Shown here: positions 44,464 through 53,405 of the stretch, one piece after another
Layout: each line of letters begins with the position of its first letter
How positions within the stretch are numbered: position 1 is the first letter of the stretch
From: Ferrimonas gelatinilytica
GTDB taxonomy: Bacteria > Pseudomonadota > Gammaproteobacteria > Enterobacterales > Shewanellaceae
Assembly (NCBI RefSeq): GCF_039544205.1
Contig: NZ_BAABLF010000009.1
Location: 49,655-113,654, forward strand
DNA: 64,000 nucleotides
Direction of reading: 5' to 3'
The notes under the pieces: model-generated
Told to the model about the DNA's origin: nothing
The model's database searches: none
Seen by the model: the letters and a program-made list of their open reading frames with translations, nothing else
Translations under genes and position numbers: made by a program

Positions 44464-46038
44464 ATGAGCAACATTCATGACCACCGCATCCTGATCCTGG
44501 ACTTCGGCTCCCAGTACACCCAGCTGGTGGCCCGACGTACCCGGGAGATCGGCGTCTACTGTGAACTTTGGGGCTGGGATGTCACCGAAGCGCAGATCCG
44601 TGAGTTCAACCCCACCGGGATCATCCTCTCGGGCGGCCCGGAGTCCGTGGCCGAAGCCAACTCCCCCCGGGCACCGGAGTACGTGTTCAACGCCGGCGTG
44701 CCGGTACTGGGTGTCTGTTACGGCATGCAGACCATGGCCGAACAGCTCGGTGGCAAGGTTTCCTGCTCTGACAAGAAGGAGTTCGGTTACGCCCAGGTCG
44801 AGGTGCTGGAAGCGACCCAGCTGTTCGCCAACATCGAGGACGCCATTGCCGAAGATGGCAACGCGTTGCTGGACGTGTGGATGAGCCACGGTGACAAGGT
44901 GACCACCCTCCCCGAGGGGTTCGTGCAGGTGGCCAAGACCGAAACCTGTCCCTTCGCCGCCATGGCGGATGAATCCCGCCGCTTCTACGGTGTGCAGTTC
45001 CACCCGGAAGTGACCCACACCAAGCAGGGCAAGCGGATGCTGGAGCACTTCGTGCTGACCATTTGTGGCTGCGAAGCCAAGTGGACCTCCGAGGCGATCA
45101 TCGATGACGCCATCGCCCGCATCAAGGACAAAGTGGGCCAGGACAAGGTGATCCTGGGCCTCTCCGGTGGTGTCGACTCCTCCGTGGTGGCGATGCTGCT
45201 GCACCGTGCCATCGGTGACCAGCTCACCTGCGTCTTCGTTGACAACGGCCTGCTGCGCCTCAACGAGGGCGACCAGGTGATGGAGATGTTCGGTGATCAC
45301 TTCGGCCTCAACATCGTTCGCGTCGATGCGGAGCAGCGCTTCCTGGCTGCCCTGGAAGGGGTGGCTGACCCGGAAGCCAAGCGTAAGGCGATCGGCCACA
45401 CCTTCATCGAGGTATTCGACGAAGAAGCATCCAAGATCCAGGACGTGAAGTGGCTGGCCCAAGGCACCATCTATCCGGATGTGATCGAATCCGCTGGCGC
45501 CGCCACTGGCAAGGCCCATGTGATCAAGTCGCACCACAACGTGGGTGGCCTGCCGGAAGATATGGAGCTGGGTCTGGTGGAGCCGCTCACCGAGCTGTTC
45601 AAGGACGAGGTGCGCAAGATCGGCCTGGAACTGGGTCTGCCCTACAACATGCTCTACCGTCACCCCTTCCCGGGGCCGGGTCTGGGTGTGCGCGTCCTCG
45701 GCGAGGTGAAGAAGGAGTACTGCGACCTGTTGCGCCGTGCCGACGCCATCTTCATCGAAGAGCTGCACAAGGCGCAGCTCTACGACAAGGTGTCCCAGGC
45801 CTTTACCGTCTTCCTGCCGGTACGCTCTGTGGGCGTAATGGGCGATGGCCGCAAGTACGACTGGGTGGTGAGCCTGCGTGCGGTGGAAACCATCGATTTC
45901 ATGACTGCCGTATGGGCCCATCTGCCCTACGAGTTCCTGGGCCGGGTCTCCAACCGCATCATCAACGAGGTCGACGGGATCTCCCGGGTGGTTTACGACA
46001 TCTCCGGCAAGCCGCCGGCGACCATCGAGTGGGAATAA
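44464..46038 (+). CDS. guaA: GMP synthase (glutamine-hydrolysing)
   Basis: 524 residues (E. coli 525). Converts XMP to GMP. Class I glutamine amidotransferase domain with the nucleophile in LGVCYGMQTMAEQ and the HxE pair in VQFHPEVTHT; ATP pyrophosphatase loop ILGLSGGVDSSVVAMLL; C-terminal dimerisation domain ending PATIEWE. Start at MSNIHDHRILILDFGSQ with AAGAGAAG upstream; the longer frame reads through the hairpin and is rejected. Confidence 0.98.
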   Translation: MSNIHDHRILILDFGSQYTQLVARRTREIGVYCELWGWDVTEAQIREFNPTGIILSGGPESVAEANSPRAPEYVFNAGVPVLGVCYGMQTMAEQLGGKVSCSDKKEFGYAQVEVLEATQLFANIEDAIAEDGNALLDVWMSHGDKVTTLPEGFVQVAKTETCPFAAMADESRRFYGVQFHPEVTHTKQGKRMLEHFVLTICGCEAKWTSEAIIDDAIARIKDKVGQDKVILGLSGGVDSSVVAMLLHRAIGDQLTCVFVDNGLLRLNEGDQVMEMFGDHFGLNIVRVDAEQRFLAALEGVADPEAKRKAIGHTFIEVFDEEASKIQDVKWLAQGTIYPDVIESAGAATGKAHVIKSHHNVGGLPEDMELGLVEPLTELFKDEVRKIGLELGLPYNMLYRHPFPGPGLGVRVLGEVKKEYCDLLRRADAIFIEELHKAQLYDKVSQAFTVFLPVRSVGVMGDGRKYDWVVSLRAVETIDFMTAVWAHLPYEFLGRVSNRIINEVDGISRVVYDISGKPPATIEWE

Positions 46039-46084
46039 GCTCGTCGAGTGAGTCCAGTTGATTTAGCGGCCTAACGGCCAAAGG

Positions 46085-46117
46085 AAAAAGCCCTGAGCAT
46101 TGAGCTCAGGGCTTTTT
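46085..46117 (+). terminator. Terminator after guaA
   Basis: AAAAAGCCCTGAGC / GCTCAGGGCTTTTTT, 14 bp with a 5-nt loop; A-rich and T-rich sides make it bidirectional for the convergent yfcC-like gene. Confidence 0.9.
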
Positions 46118-46224
46118 TAATGTGCGTTGGTTGAGAGTAGGGGATGGCTGGCGCCGTGGGTGTGGTTTAAGGGGCTGCCAGAGTGAGTCGGGAGCGGCAC
46201 TGATAGCCGCTCCCGGGCTTTGGG

Positions 46225-47682
46225 TTAGCCGTTGGCCGCCTCTACCACCGCACTGATCTGCGGTTGAACGTCCAGGCCATAGCCAAACAGGGTCGCGGCC
46301 ACCAGCACCAGGGCGGAGGCCAGCATCAGCTTGGCCAGCAGGGGCAGGCAGAATTTAAACCACTGGCTGTAGGGTACGCCCGCCATACCGATGATCCCCA
46401 TCAATACAGCATTGGTCGGAATGATCATATTGGAGAAGCCATCACCAAACTGGTAAGCCAATACGGCGACTTGGCGAGGCACACCAACCAGATCGCCCAG
46501 CGGCGCCATCAGGGGCATGGTGACGTAAGCTTGGCCGGAGCCAGAGGGGATAAAGGTGTTAAGCACGGTTTGGATCACCAGCATCCCCACCGCCGACAGC
46601 TCGGCACTGACGTGAGACAACGGCATGCTCATGGCGTGCACCAAGGTGTGCAGGATCTGGCCATCCTCCATCACCAGGGCAATGCCGCGGGCCACCCCGA
46701 TCAGCACCGCCGTCATCACCAACTCGGACGTCCCTTCGATGAATTTGTTGGCCGCTTTATCGGCCCCCAGACCACCGATAACGGCGGTTACGATCCCCCA
46801 GGCAATAAACACCGCACCCAGCTCGTACAGATACCAGCCTTGAGTGGCGATCCCGGTCACGGCAATGGCCAGGGCCGCGACAAAACTGGCCAAAATCAGT
46901 TTATGGCGGCCGTTTAACTGCGGGTAGGTGTGCACTGGCTTGTTATCCAGTGGACAGGGGATCCCGGCCATCATAGAGGTGTGTGGCGCTTTCTGAACCC
47001 GTTGGGTGTATTGCCAAACGTGGTGAAAGCCGATCAACACAAAGGGGAGGAAAATAGCGAAGCGCAGCCAGATCCCAGAGTACACCGGGATCTCGGCGAT
47101 CTGCTGGGCGATCAGGACAGTAAAGGGGTTAAACGCCGATACACCGTAGCCGATCCCATAACCGGCGACGATCATCCCTACCGCGGTCATGGCGTCCAGT
47201 TTCATCGCTTTACACAAGGCCACCAAGATCAGCACAAAGGGAATGTACTCCCCAGCAGTGCCGATGCTGCTGGAGGCCATTGCAAAGACAAACACCACCG
47301 CGAAGATCAGCTTTTGCGGCGAGTCACCAAAACGCTCCAACATACGGCCGATCAAGGCATCCACGGTGCCGGTGGCCCGCGCCACCGCCAACACCCCACC
47401 GACGATCAAAACAAAGAAGATCACGTCTTGCGCCGCTGCAAAGGCCCTTGGGATCACCTGCAACAGGTCCCATGGAGTCAGGTTGGCGGTGCTTTCAACG
47501 ATCTGGTAGGTCCCTGGCACAACCGACAGGCGACCGGAATCGTTAGCCACCATCTCGAACGCCCCCTGAGGCACTAACCATGTGGCGATATACGCCACTA
47601 GCATCATGCCTAGGAGTAAAATAAGGGTATGTGGAATTTTTGTTGTTTTTGTTGCTTCTGTTGTTCTTATTATGTTTTCCAT
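46225..47682 (-). CDS. yfcC: YfcC-family (DcuC superfamily) permease
   Basis: 485 residues, about 11-12 membrane spans. SSSIGTAGEYIPFVLILVAL, GYGIGYGVSAFNPFTVLIAQ and the C-terminal NTFIPSGSGQAYVTMPLMAPL are typical of the YfcC/arginine-ornithine antiporter-like ion-transporter superfamily (PF03606). The substrate is unknown; relatives move C4-dicarboxylates or basic amino acids. Its N-terminal 25 residues are coded by AT-rich DNA. No partner gene is adjacent. Confidence 0.88.
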   Translation of the reverse strand: MENIIRTTEATKTTKIPHTLILLLGMMLVAYIATWLVPQGAFEMVANDSGRLSVVPGTYQIVESTANLTPWDLLQVIPRAFAAAQDVIFFVLIVGGVLAVARATGTVDALIGRMLERFGDSPQKLIFAVVFVFAMASSSIGTAGEYIPFVLILVALCKAMKLDAMTAVGMIVAGYGIGYGVSAFNPFTVLIAQQIAEIPVYSGIWLRFAIFLPFVLIGFHHVWQYTQRVQKAPHTSMMAGIPCPLDNKPVHTYPQLNGRHKLILASFVAALAIAVTGIATQGWYLYELGAVFIAWGIVTAVIGGLGADKAANKFIEGTSELVMTAVLIGVARGIALVMEDGQILHTLVHAMSMPLSHVSAELSAVGMLVIQTVLNTFIPSGSGQAYVTMPLMAPLGDLVGVPRQVAVLAYQFGDGFSNMIIPTNAVLMGIIGMAGVPYSQWFKFCLPLLAKLMLASALVLVAATLFGYGLDVQPQISAVVEAANG

Positions 47683-48308
47683 TTTTTGTCCGCAAATAAC
47701 CTTTAACGCGACTCTCTAGTCTAATCATCCAAAAGATAAAAAAAAGGCTTTTTCTTAACGAGCGTTTTATCAAGTATTAGCAAAATCATATAAAACTCAC
47801 CTGCGTTGAACACAAAACCATCGGTCGGTTCAAAAAGTGCGCTGCTATTGGATATCTGCTGCTCAATAAGTGATCACAGGTCTCTTTGGAACGCACGAAT
47901 TTGGCCTCAGTGCTTCGTTGCGCAACTCCGACTCGGCGAAGCGAAAAAACGGTGGGGCTTTGAGTTTGCCGGGCCGCTGGCGCAGTGGCGGATTTGTGGT
48001 GGCCCGTCAATTGACTGGCCGGGCGCGGCCCGGTGCCCGGTCAGGGGCTTCCCAACAACCTATGCCACCGGCGGTGGGCAAGCGCCTGTGCTTTCAAGGC
48101 CTACGCGGCGGGACAAGCTAGACTCGCTTTTTCACTGTGCCGTCCATGCTTCGTTCAAAAGCCCGGCTTAGTCATCCTTGACTTCGCGTTTACGCCTTAC
48201 GGCGTTAACCCCTGCTCGACTGGCCATTCGCGCCATCCATGGCGCTCACTCCGGTTTAAGGCCTCTGCGCTGCGGGCCCACCGAGTCGGCGAAAGGGCGG
48301 GCGGTGCA
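47683..48308. repeat. Noncoding stretch with two copies of a degenerate GC-rich repeat
   Basis: The first 120 bp are AT-rich (yfcC promoter side). From about 47880 the sequence becomes GC-rich and repetitive. Copy C (about 47900-48010) has GACTCGGCGAAG then GGTGGGGCTT; copy A (48220-48300) has CATTCGCGCC..ATGGCGCT then CGAGTCGGCGAA. The same blocks recur at 50038-50135. Several overlapping frames on both strands exist but none has family features. It is not an attC site: the flanking RYYYAAC/GTTRRRY cores are missing. Confidence 0.6.
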
Positions 48309-49175
48309 TTATTTACACAGGCCTGCAGGCATTGAATCTACATCAGACTTGCACTTGTTGTTGCTGTAGAAGTTATCCGTACCTGCCGTACCCGTGCCTC
48401 CGCCAGTCTCATCCCACATCCCATACTCATCACTATAAAATGATTTGTTATTAATGAAATGGTTACTCTCGCTGAGAAAATCAGTGTAGTAGCCATTCCT
48501 GCTGTACTTCACCGTATTCCTCAAAATGGTGTTTGTAGATGAATGGTTAGTTAATTTTATCGCGTCTCCCCTTGTGTTGAGTATTCTGTTGTTCAGAATA
48601 AGGTTGTCATCCGAATCATAAAGCGAAATTCCCCATGCATTCCCTGAAAGATAGTTTTTTTCTATCTGATTCCCATTTGAATCTATATTTATCGCATTTG
48701 CGATAGTGTCATATATATTGTTAGAGATAATGGTGTTGTCATGAGTGTCGAATACTAATCTTATCGCTTGGTGGTTATGTTTGAAATCGTTATTTATTAT
48801 AATATTCTTTTCGGACTCCGCACCAGCCACGCGCACAGCGATATTAGAATCGATAATAGCATTGTCTCTGATAGTGCTCCCTTCGGTTTGATACAGGCTT
48901 ACGCCTCCGCCAAACCCTTTGATCACCAAGTTTTTAATTGTAACGCCATCGTAGTTGTACAGTTGTACTCCGTATCCATAGGTTGCACCGCAGTTAGCCG
49001 GGTTTGCGCAATTACCGCTAAGGGTATGGCCTGCCCCATCAATGGTTATATTGCTCTTGCCTACAACCAGCCCAATATTGCAACCTAGCAAATCTCCTGT
49101 GAGAGTGATGTCATCTGTGACCACGGTGCCACATTCCAAAGATTCTGCACAGAGCGCTTGAGTGTGTATGCTCAA
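48309..49175 (-). CDS. Secreted right-handed beta-helix protein (NosD-like), N-terminus possibly frameshifted
   Basis: 288 residues from a TTG start. Repeating Asn/Ile ladders such as GVTIKNLVIKGFGGGVSLY, NTIISNNIYDTIANAINID and NLILNNRILNTRGDAI indicate a parallel beta-helix like NosD/periplasmic carbohydrate-binding proteins; paired cysteines (ECGTVV, GCNIGLV, GNCANPANCG) could form disulfides. The frame just upstream encodes LIYACLFGTLSIHTQALCA, a signal-peptide core, but the proper ATG with a GGGGG site (49222) is in another frame and stops after 7 codons (TGA 49199-49201). The gene is strikingly AT-rich beside its neighbours, a sign of transfer. Either decayed or started unconventionally. 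Confidence 0.65.
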   Translation of the reverse strand: MSIHTQALCAESLECGTVVTDDITLTGDLLGCNIGLVVGKSNITIDGAGHTLSGNCANPANCGATYGYGVQLYNYDGVTIKNLVIKGFGGGVSLYQTEGSTIRDNAIIDSNIAVRVAGAESEKNIIINNDFKHNHQAIRLVFDTHDNTIISNNIYDTIANAINIDSNGNQIEKNYLSGNAWGISLYDSDDNLILNNRILNTRGDAIKLTNHSSTNTILRNTVKYSRNGYYTDFLSESNHFINNKSFYSDEYGMWDETGGGTGTAGTDNFYSNNKCKSDVDSMPAGLCK

Positions 49176-49222
49176 TGTGCCAAATAGACATGCATATATC
49201 AGTGAGTGGTTATACTTTTCAT

Positions 49223-49680
49223 CTTAACCCCCGGTTGATAATTTTGCAGCGCATGATTTCCGCTTGGCGGGATTACATGCGCACACATCCCTCCCGGACA
49301 GTGGTACACCTGTCTCGCGCCTCCCTATCGAGCGCCTCTACAAATAATAGTAAAGCGTGCATCAAGATAGCAGCTCTACCCTTGTCTCTTTGACATGCAT
49401 CAAGTTCTTAAAGTCTGATTAAAATAAAATTCAGGTTATTCAATCGGCAGGAGATTTATGTGTCCACTCCTATACTGATGAAAAAATTTAGGTTATTCAT
49501 GAGCAAAATCCCTGGCCTCTGTAATCCGATCCTGAACTTTGGCTCTCTGTAGACCATGCCGGTTGCCCACTGTACTGGTGAGAGAGCCCTTTACGGTTAA
49601 CGGTGAAGCAGTTCTAAAGGTCGCTGGCCCGGAGATTATTTTGGAGGGTTATCGCGCTGGCAGTGGCAGGCCCCAGACGA
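49223..49680. other. AT-rich noncoding stretch with a short direct repeat
   Basis: No supported gene. Contains a 17-nt direct repeat with one mismatch (AAAATTCAGGTTATTCA at 49426-49442, AAAATTTAGGTTATTCA at 49483-49499). The composition matches the beta-helix gene on the left half and returns to normal near 49560. Confidence 0.5.
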
Positions 49681-49917
49681 TTATTTTGTCTGTTTTTTGT
49701 CCGCTTCGCGCTTTACCAGGATAAAGGTTAAGTACATCTTTGTTGGCAGCGACAGGGCCATACCGACAGCGACGCATACGGCGCTGATGATGATCCCAGT
49801 GACGCCCATTGCGTCGATCGAGTCACTGAAGTTGTGGAGGTAGATCCCGAGCAGGATCAAGAGAAGACCTGAGGCGATGCAGCACTTGAGGATCACAACA
49901 AGCTTGGCGTCTGTCAC
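49681..49917 (-). CDS. Small two-span membrane protein, 78 residues
   Basis: Not recognised. Two hydrophobic helices (ILKCCIASGLLLILLGIYL and GVTGIIISAVCVAVGMALSL) then a basic tail ending DKKQTK. A GTG start at 49917 with AAAGGAG 7 nt upstream is clearly better than the longer frame from 50022. Normal GC content, so it belongs to the host background rather than the AT-rich insert. Confidence 0.7.
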   Translation of the reverse strand: MTDAKLVVILKCCIASGLLLILLGIYLHNFSDSIDAMGVTGIIISAVCVAVGMALSLPTKMYLTFILVKREADKKQTK

Positions 49918-49980
49918 TTTTGCACTCCTTTGGGCACGGGCTCCAACCCACTCTAACCCCTTTGTTCCATTCTCTTCACT

Positions 49981-50290
49981 ATGAACAACAATGCGCAGGA
50001 GGAAAGCCCCAAATCGCGGCACCCGTGTTTGTGTTCTCTGGTCATTCGCGCCACCGATGGCGCTGAATCTTGCTTCGGGCCTTTTCTGCTTCGGGCCTGC
50101 CGAGTCGGCGAAGAGCAGAAGTGGTGGGGCTTCGGGATCTGTGGGCTGCTGCAGCGGTGGTGGATGTTCGCGATCAGCCCAGTTTTACCCGGGCGTATCG
50201 TAATTACTTCAACAGCACGCCGAAAATGGATCTGGCCTGAGCCTAAGGGACCAGTGTGTAAAGGGATTACTGGAGACCACGAGTGAGCTG
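49981..50290. repeat. Third copy of the degenerate GC-rich repeat
   Basis: Copy B (50038-50135) combines both blocks of the repeats at 47.9-48.3 kb: a 27-nt segment (50038-50064) identical at 24 positions to 48220-48246, then CGAGTCGGCGAAG and GGTGGGGCTT. Same orientation as the other copies. The stretch between the small membrane protein and the amidohydrolase shows no credible gene; a 148-codon minus frame across it is repeat-derived. Confidence 0.6.
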
Positions 50291-50292
50291 CC

Positions 50293-51936
50293 CTAGGCCT
50301 GTTTTGCCCGCAACTTCCGCACCGTGGCTTTGACCTCTTCCAGCAGGGCTTTGGCGTCGTAGACCACGCCATCCTTGATGGTGTAGAGAACGCCGCCAAC
50401 CTTTTCTCGCTGGTGGGTTTCCAGGTTCAGTCGGGTGTGCCCGGTGCCGTAGAGCAGCTTGAAGTTGGTCAGCGGGTTCTCTTCGACGATCACCATGTCC
50501 GCTTTCTTGCCCACCGCCAGGGTTCCGACCTCGTCGGCCATGCCCAGCAGTTCGGCGCCGTTTAGGGTCGCGGCCTGCATCACCTCCAGTGGGTGGAAAC
50601 CGGCTTCCTGCAGCATCTCCAGGCCGCGGACATAGCCAAAGCCGAACAGGTTGTAGATGAAGCCGGCGTCACTGCCGACGGTGACCCGGCCGCCCCGGTT
50701 CTTGAAGTCGTTGACGAAGGCCATCCAGAGGTTGAAGTTGTTTTTCCAGTTGATCTCATCCTGGGTGGTCCAGTCGAAGAAGTAGGAGCCGTGGATCTTG
50801 TAGTTGGGCTGGAACGCCTCTTCGATGGCGGGAATGACGAATTCGTCGAACCACTCCCGGCGGCTGACCGCCATCAGATCCCGGTTGGCTTCGTAGACGG
50901 AGAGGGTGGGGTCCAGGGTGACGTTAAGCTCGATGAACTTGTCGATCAGCGCATTCCAGCGCTCGGAACCGGGCTTGGCAGTTTGCGCCCACAGGGTTCC
51001 GGCCTCACCGAAGCGATCCTGCTCGTTGGAGTAGTTGTAATCCAGGGAGTAGCGCTGGATACGCTTATCCTCGAACATCGCCTCGGGAATGCCGTACCAG
51101 TGCTCAATGCTGGCGTTGCCCCACAGCGCGGAGTCCAGGGCGTTGGCCTGGTTGACCCCCACCTGGGGGTGGTGGAAGGCGGTTTTCATCCCCAGGCTGT
51201 TGGCGGTCTCGATCACCGCTTTCAGGTTGTCCGCGCGGCCTCCTAAGAGTTTCACCCCATCGGCACCGCGTTTTCTGATCGCCTTGACCCAGTTGGCCGC
51301 AGTTTCCGGGTTGGGGATCATCCCCATGGGGTAGGCGGGGTAGATCTTCATCCGGGGAGCGATGATGGCGTTTTGCTCGCTGAGCTCCTTGTACTCCATG
51401 TACTGGCCGAGGCCGCCAAAGGCGCCCACATCCCGGACGGTGGTAATGCCGTGGCCCAGCCACAGCTTGAAGACGTAATCCACCGTCGGCACTTCGCCGA
51501 AGTCGCTGTGGTGGGCAACATCGGTGTGGACGTGGGCATCGATGAAGCCCGGCATCACATACTTGCCGCTGCCATCAATGACTCGGATCCCCTCGTCATT
51601 GCTGTCGCCTCCGAGGGAGACGCCCACGCCCGCACCGGCCAGCGCCGATTTGATGGCCGTGATACGGTCGTTGTCGACCCGGATATCTACCGGCCCATAT
51701 GGGGGGGACCCTGTGCCGTCGATGATGTAGATGTTCCGAATCAGCAGCCCTTTATCCGGGCGGCGCTGCGACTCCGGCAGAATGGTCGGCTGGTGGTAGA
51801 TGGAGTCCCCTACCACGAAGCGGGCCTCCTCGCCGGGTAATATCCTGGCGGAGACGGTGCCGGTGATTAAAAGGGAGACCAGGCCAAGCGTCAGTCCTTT
51901 GCACGCCGAACGAAAACGGTGATTAAACATATCCAT
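50293..51936 (-). CDS. Secreted amidohydrolase
   Basis: 547 residues with a signal peptide (MDMFNHRFRSACKGLTLGLV then a hydrophobic core ending TVSA). Metal-dependent hydrolase of the amidohydrolase superfamily: YVMPGFIDAHVHTD carries the H-x-H motif; later HHPQVGVNQ and VTVGSDAGFIYNLFGFG supply a His and the final Asp; the C-terminus has the usual beta-sandwich (GTLAVGKKADMVIVEENPL). Likely periplasmic, acting on a cyclic amide, dipeptide or lactone; substrate unknown. ATG at 51936 follows AAAGAG. Confidence 0.88.
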   Translation of the reverse strand: MDMFNHRFRSACKGLTLGLVSLLITGTVSARILPGEEARFVVGDSIYHQPTILPESQRRPDKGLLIRNIYIIDGTGSPPYGPVDIRVDNDRITAIKSALAGAGVGVSLGGDSNDEGIRVIDGSGKYVMPGFIDAHVHTDVAHHSDFGEVPTVDYVFKLWLGHGITTVRDVGAFGGLGQYMEYKELSEQNAIIAPRMKIYPAYPMGMIPNPETAANWVKAIRKRGADGVKLLGGRADNLKAVIETANSLGMKTAFHHPQVGVNQANALDSALWGNASIEHWYGIPEAMFEDKRIQRYSLDYNYSNEQDRFGEAGTLWAQTAKPGSERWNALIDKFIELNVTLDPTLSVYEANRDLMAVSRREWFDEFVIPAIEEAFQPNYKIHGSYFFDWTTQDEINWKNNFNLWMAFVNDFKNRGGRVTVGSDAGFIYNLFGFGYVRGLEMLQEAGFHPLEVMQAATLNGAELLGMADEVGTLAVGKKADMVIVEENPLTNFKLLYGTGHTRLNLETHQREKVGGVLYTIKDGVVYDAKALLEEVKATVRKLRAKQA

Positions 51937-52140
51937 AAGTACTCTTTGAAGTGGCTTTCCTGCAGTTGCCATCCTAAGCCAGTTCCGTTGAAATATTCAG
52001 CACCGAGTGCAGGATCTAGGCTGCCAAGTACAGAGGTGGAGGCACTCGCTTGGCCACCGGACCGTTGCCGGAAGGCCCTCCTCTCGGCCCGCCACCAGGT
52101 CGGTTCTGCCATGGTGACGCCGGTAGAGCGGCGGCGCCGT

Positions 52141-52962
52141 TCAGTCGTCCTTCAAGGTGTGTCGTTGCGCGGTGGTGACTGGCGCCTGGTTGGCGGCGAT
52201 AAACTCGAAGGTGACCTTGCGCTTGGAGTAACTGCCGTGGTCAAAGTCCGCAGCGGTACAGTCGATCACCCTGGCATTGCTCACCAGGGTGTCGAAGGGT
52301 TTGGGACCGCTGTAGCCCAGGGCTTTCTCACCCCCGGCGGCGATGAAAAAGGCGAACCTGAGCACTTCGTCCTCTTTGGAATGAAATATGTAGATTCCCC
52401 GGGCCCGTTGTGCCGGAAGGGCAAAACCTCGGGCGTCGCTGAGCCGGTTGCGTTTGACGGCGGCGGCCATCAGGTAGAGGTTGCCCAGCTTGGCCGGGTC
52501 CGACAGACGGGCTTTTTGCAGCCCACGCAGGGCCAGGTAGCACCCCATGCTGTGAGCCATGATATCCACCCGGGCCGCGTGGGCGGTCAAGAAGGCCAGT
52601 TGGTCCCCCATACGCCGTGAGATCCTGCGGGCACGACTGCGCGCGGACCAGTAACCCAGCTCTTTATCCCCACCGGGCCAGAGGTAGCCGACCACGGCAT
52701 CGTGCTCGACGTTGGCCTGCGCCATCAGGTCGATGATCCTCTGGTAGGCGGCACAGACCCGTCGGTAACTGTTGTTGTAGCCGTGAATCAGCAGCACCAG
52801 GTGTTTGCCCTGGATCTGCCGGGCCAGGGTTTCCCGGCTCATGAGGAGGGTGTGGGTGGGTCGGCTGTCGATCAGGTCGACGGCCCGGATCCTGTCCATT
52901 TTGCTTTGCCAGCTGGGCTGGTAGAACCCCTGCCGGCTGCTGATCATCGGGATCACGCTCAT
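52141..52962 (-). CDS. Alpha/beta hydrolase of the DUF900 type
   Basis: 273 residues, no signal peptide. KHLVLLIHGYNNSYRRV is the oxyanion strand with HGYN, and VDIMAHSMGCYLALRGL carries the nucleophile serine (GHSMG-like AHSMG). NANVEH..VVGYLWPGGDKELGYW fits DUF900. The catalytic Asp and His are not obvious. GGAGG lies 5 nt before the ATG at 52962, which decides the start over one 15 nt upstream. Esterase or lipase activity is an inference. Confidence 0.8.
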   Translation of the reverse strand: MSVIPMISSRQGFYQPSWQSKMDRIRAVDLIDSRPTHTLLMSRETLARQIQGKHLVLLIHGYNNSYRRVCAAYQRIIDLMAQANVEHDAVVGYLWPGGDKELGYWSARSRARRISRRMGDQLAFLTAHAARVDIMAHSMGCYLALRGLQKARLSDPAKLGNLYLMAAAVKRNRLSDARGFALPAQRARGIYIFHSKEDEVLRFAFFIAAGGEKALGYSGPKPFDTLVSNARVIDCTAADFDHGSYSKRKVTFEFIAANQAPVTTAQRHTLKDD

Positions 52963-53405
52963 CTTTGCCTCCTGCAATCTTGCTCCGTGCGGGCGCAGGC
53001 CTCGGCCCTGCGCTGTCCAGGCACTCCTTGCCAGGACTTTTTAACAGTGTACTCAGCGTTATCGGGTTGTTGTAGCTGGATTACCCGGTACCGCATTAGC
53101 CCGTTGGTTCTCGCTGTCCGCCTGAAGTGGGCCTTGCAGCGGGCAGAACCGGGTGCCTGTCAACCTCGCTGAACACTGGCTTGACACAGTGGAGGTGAAA
53201 GCTGTCTTCAATCATCAATTCGGAACGATCTGCCGCTTTGGGTGCTGCATTCACCTGCGCCCGCTTCCTGACTGGTTCGGTCTGGGGTTATTGCGATTTT
53301 TGTTGGTGCTATCCAGAGTAATTCGCTTTTTTGCGTAATTGTTATTTGTCCCAGGATCACTAGGATCGGCGCCAAAATCCGCCCTGCTGTTTATTGAGGC
53401 CTCCA
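52963..53405. other. Gap upstream of the YitT-type gene
   Basis: About 440 bp with no supported gene, RNA or terminator. Only the AT-rich last 90 bp look promoter-like. Confidence 0.4.

Noticed and set aside
47786..48171. Overlapping small frames on both strands at 47.8-48.2 kb
   Set aside because: They arise from the GC-rich repeat copies; similar peptides recur at 50.0-50.3 kb because the DNA repeats, not because proteins are conserved.
47900..48310. Possible attC sites, given an integron integrase elsewhere in the window
   Set aside because: No paired RYYYAAC and GTTRRRY cores with L-box spacing were found; the integrase is 14 kb away and faces the other side.
49953..50399. 148-codon minus-strand frame
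   Set aside because: Runs from repeat copy B into the end of the amidohydrolase gene; no coding signature.
53153..53338. 61-codon plus-strand frame with a hydrophobic end
   Set aside because: No ribosome site and no homology recognised; likely chance.
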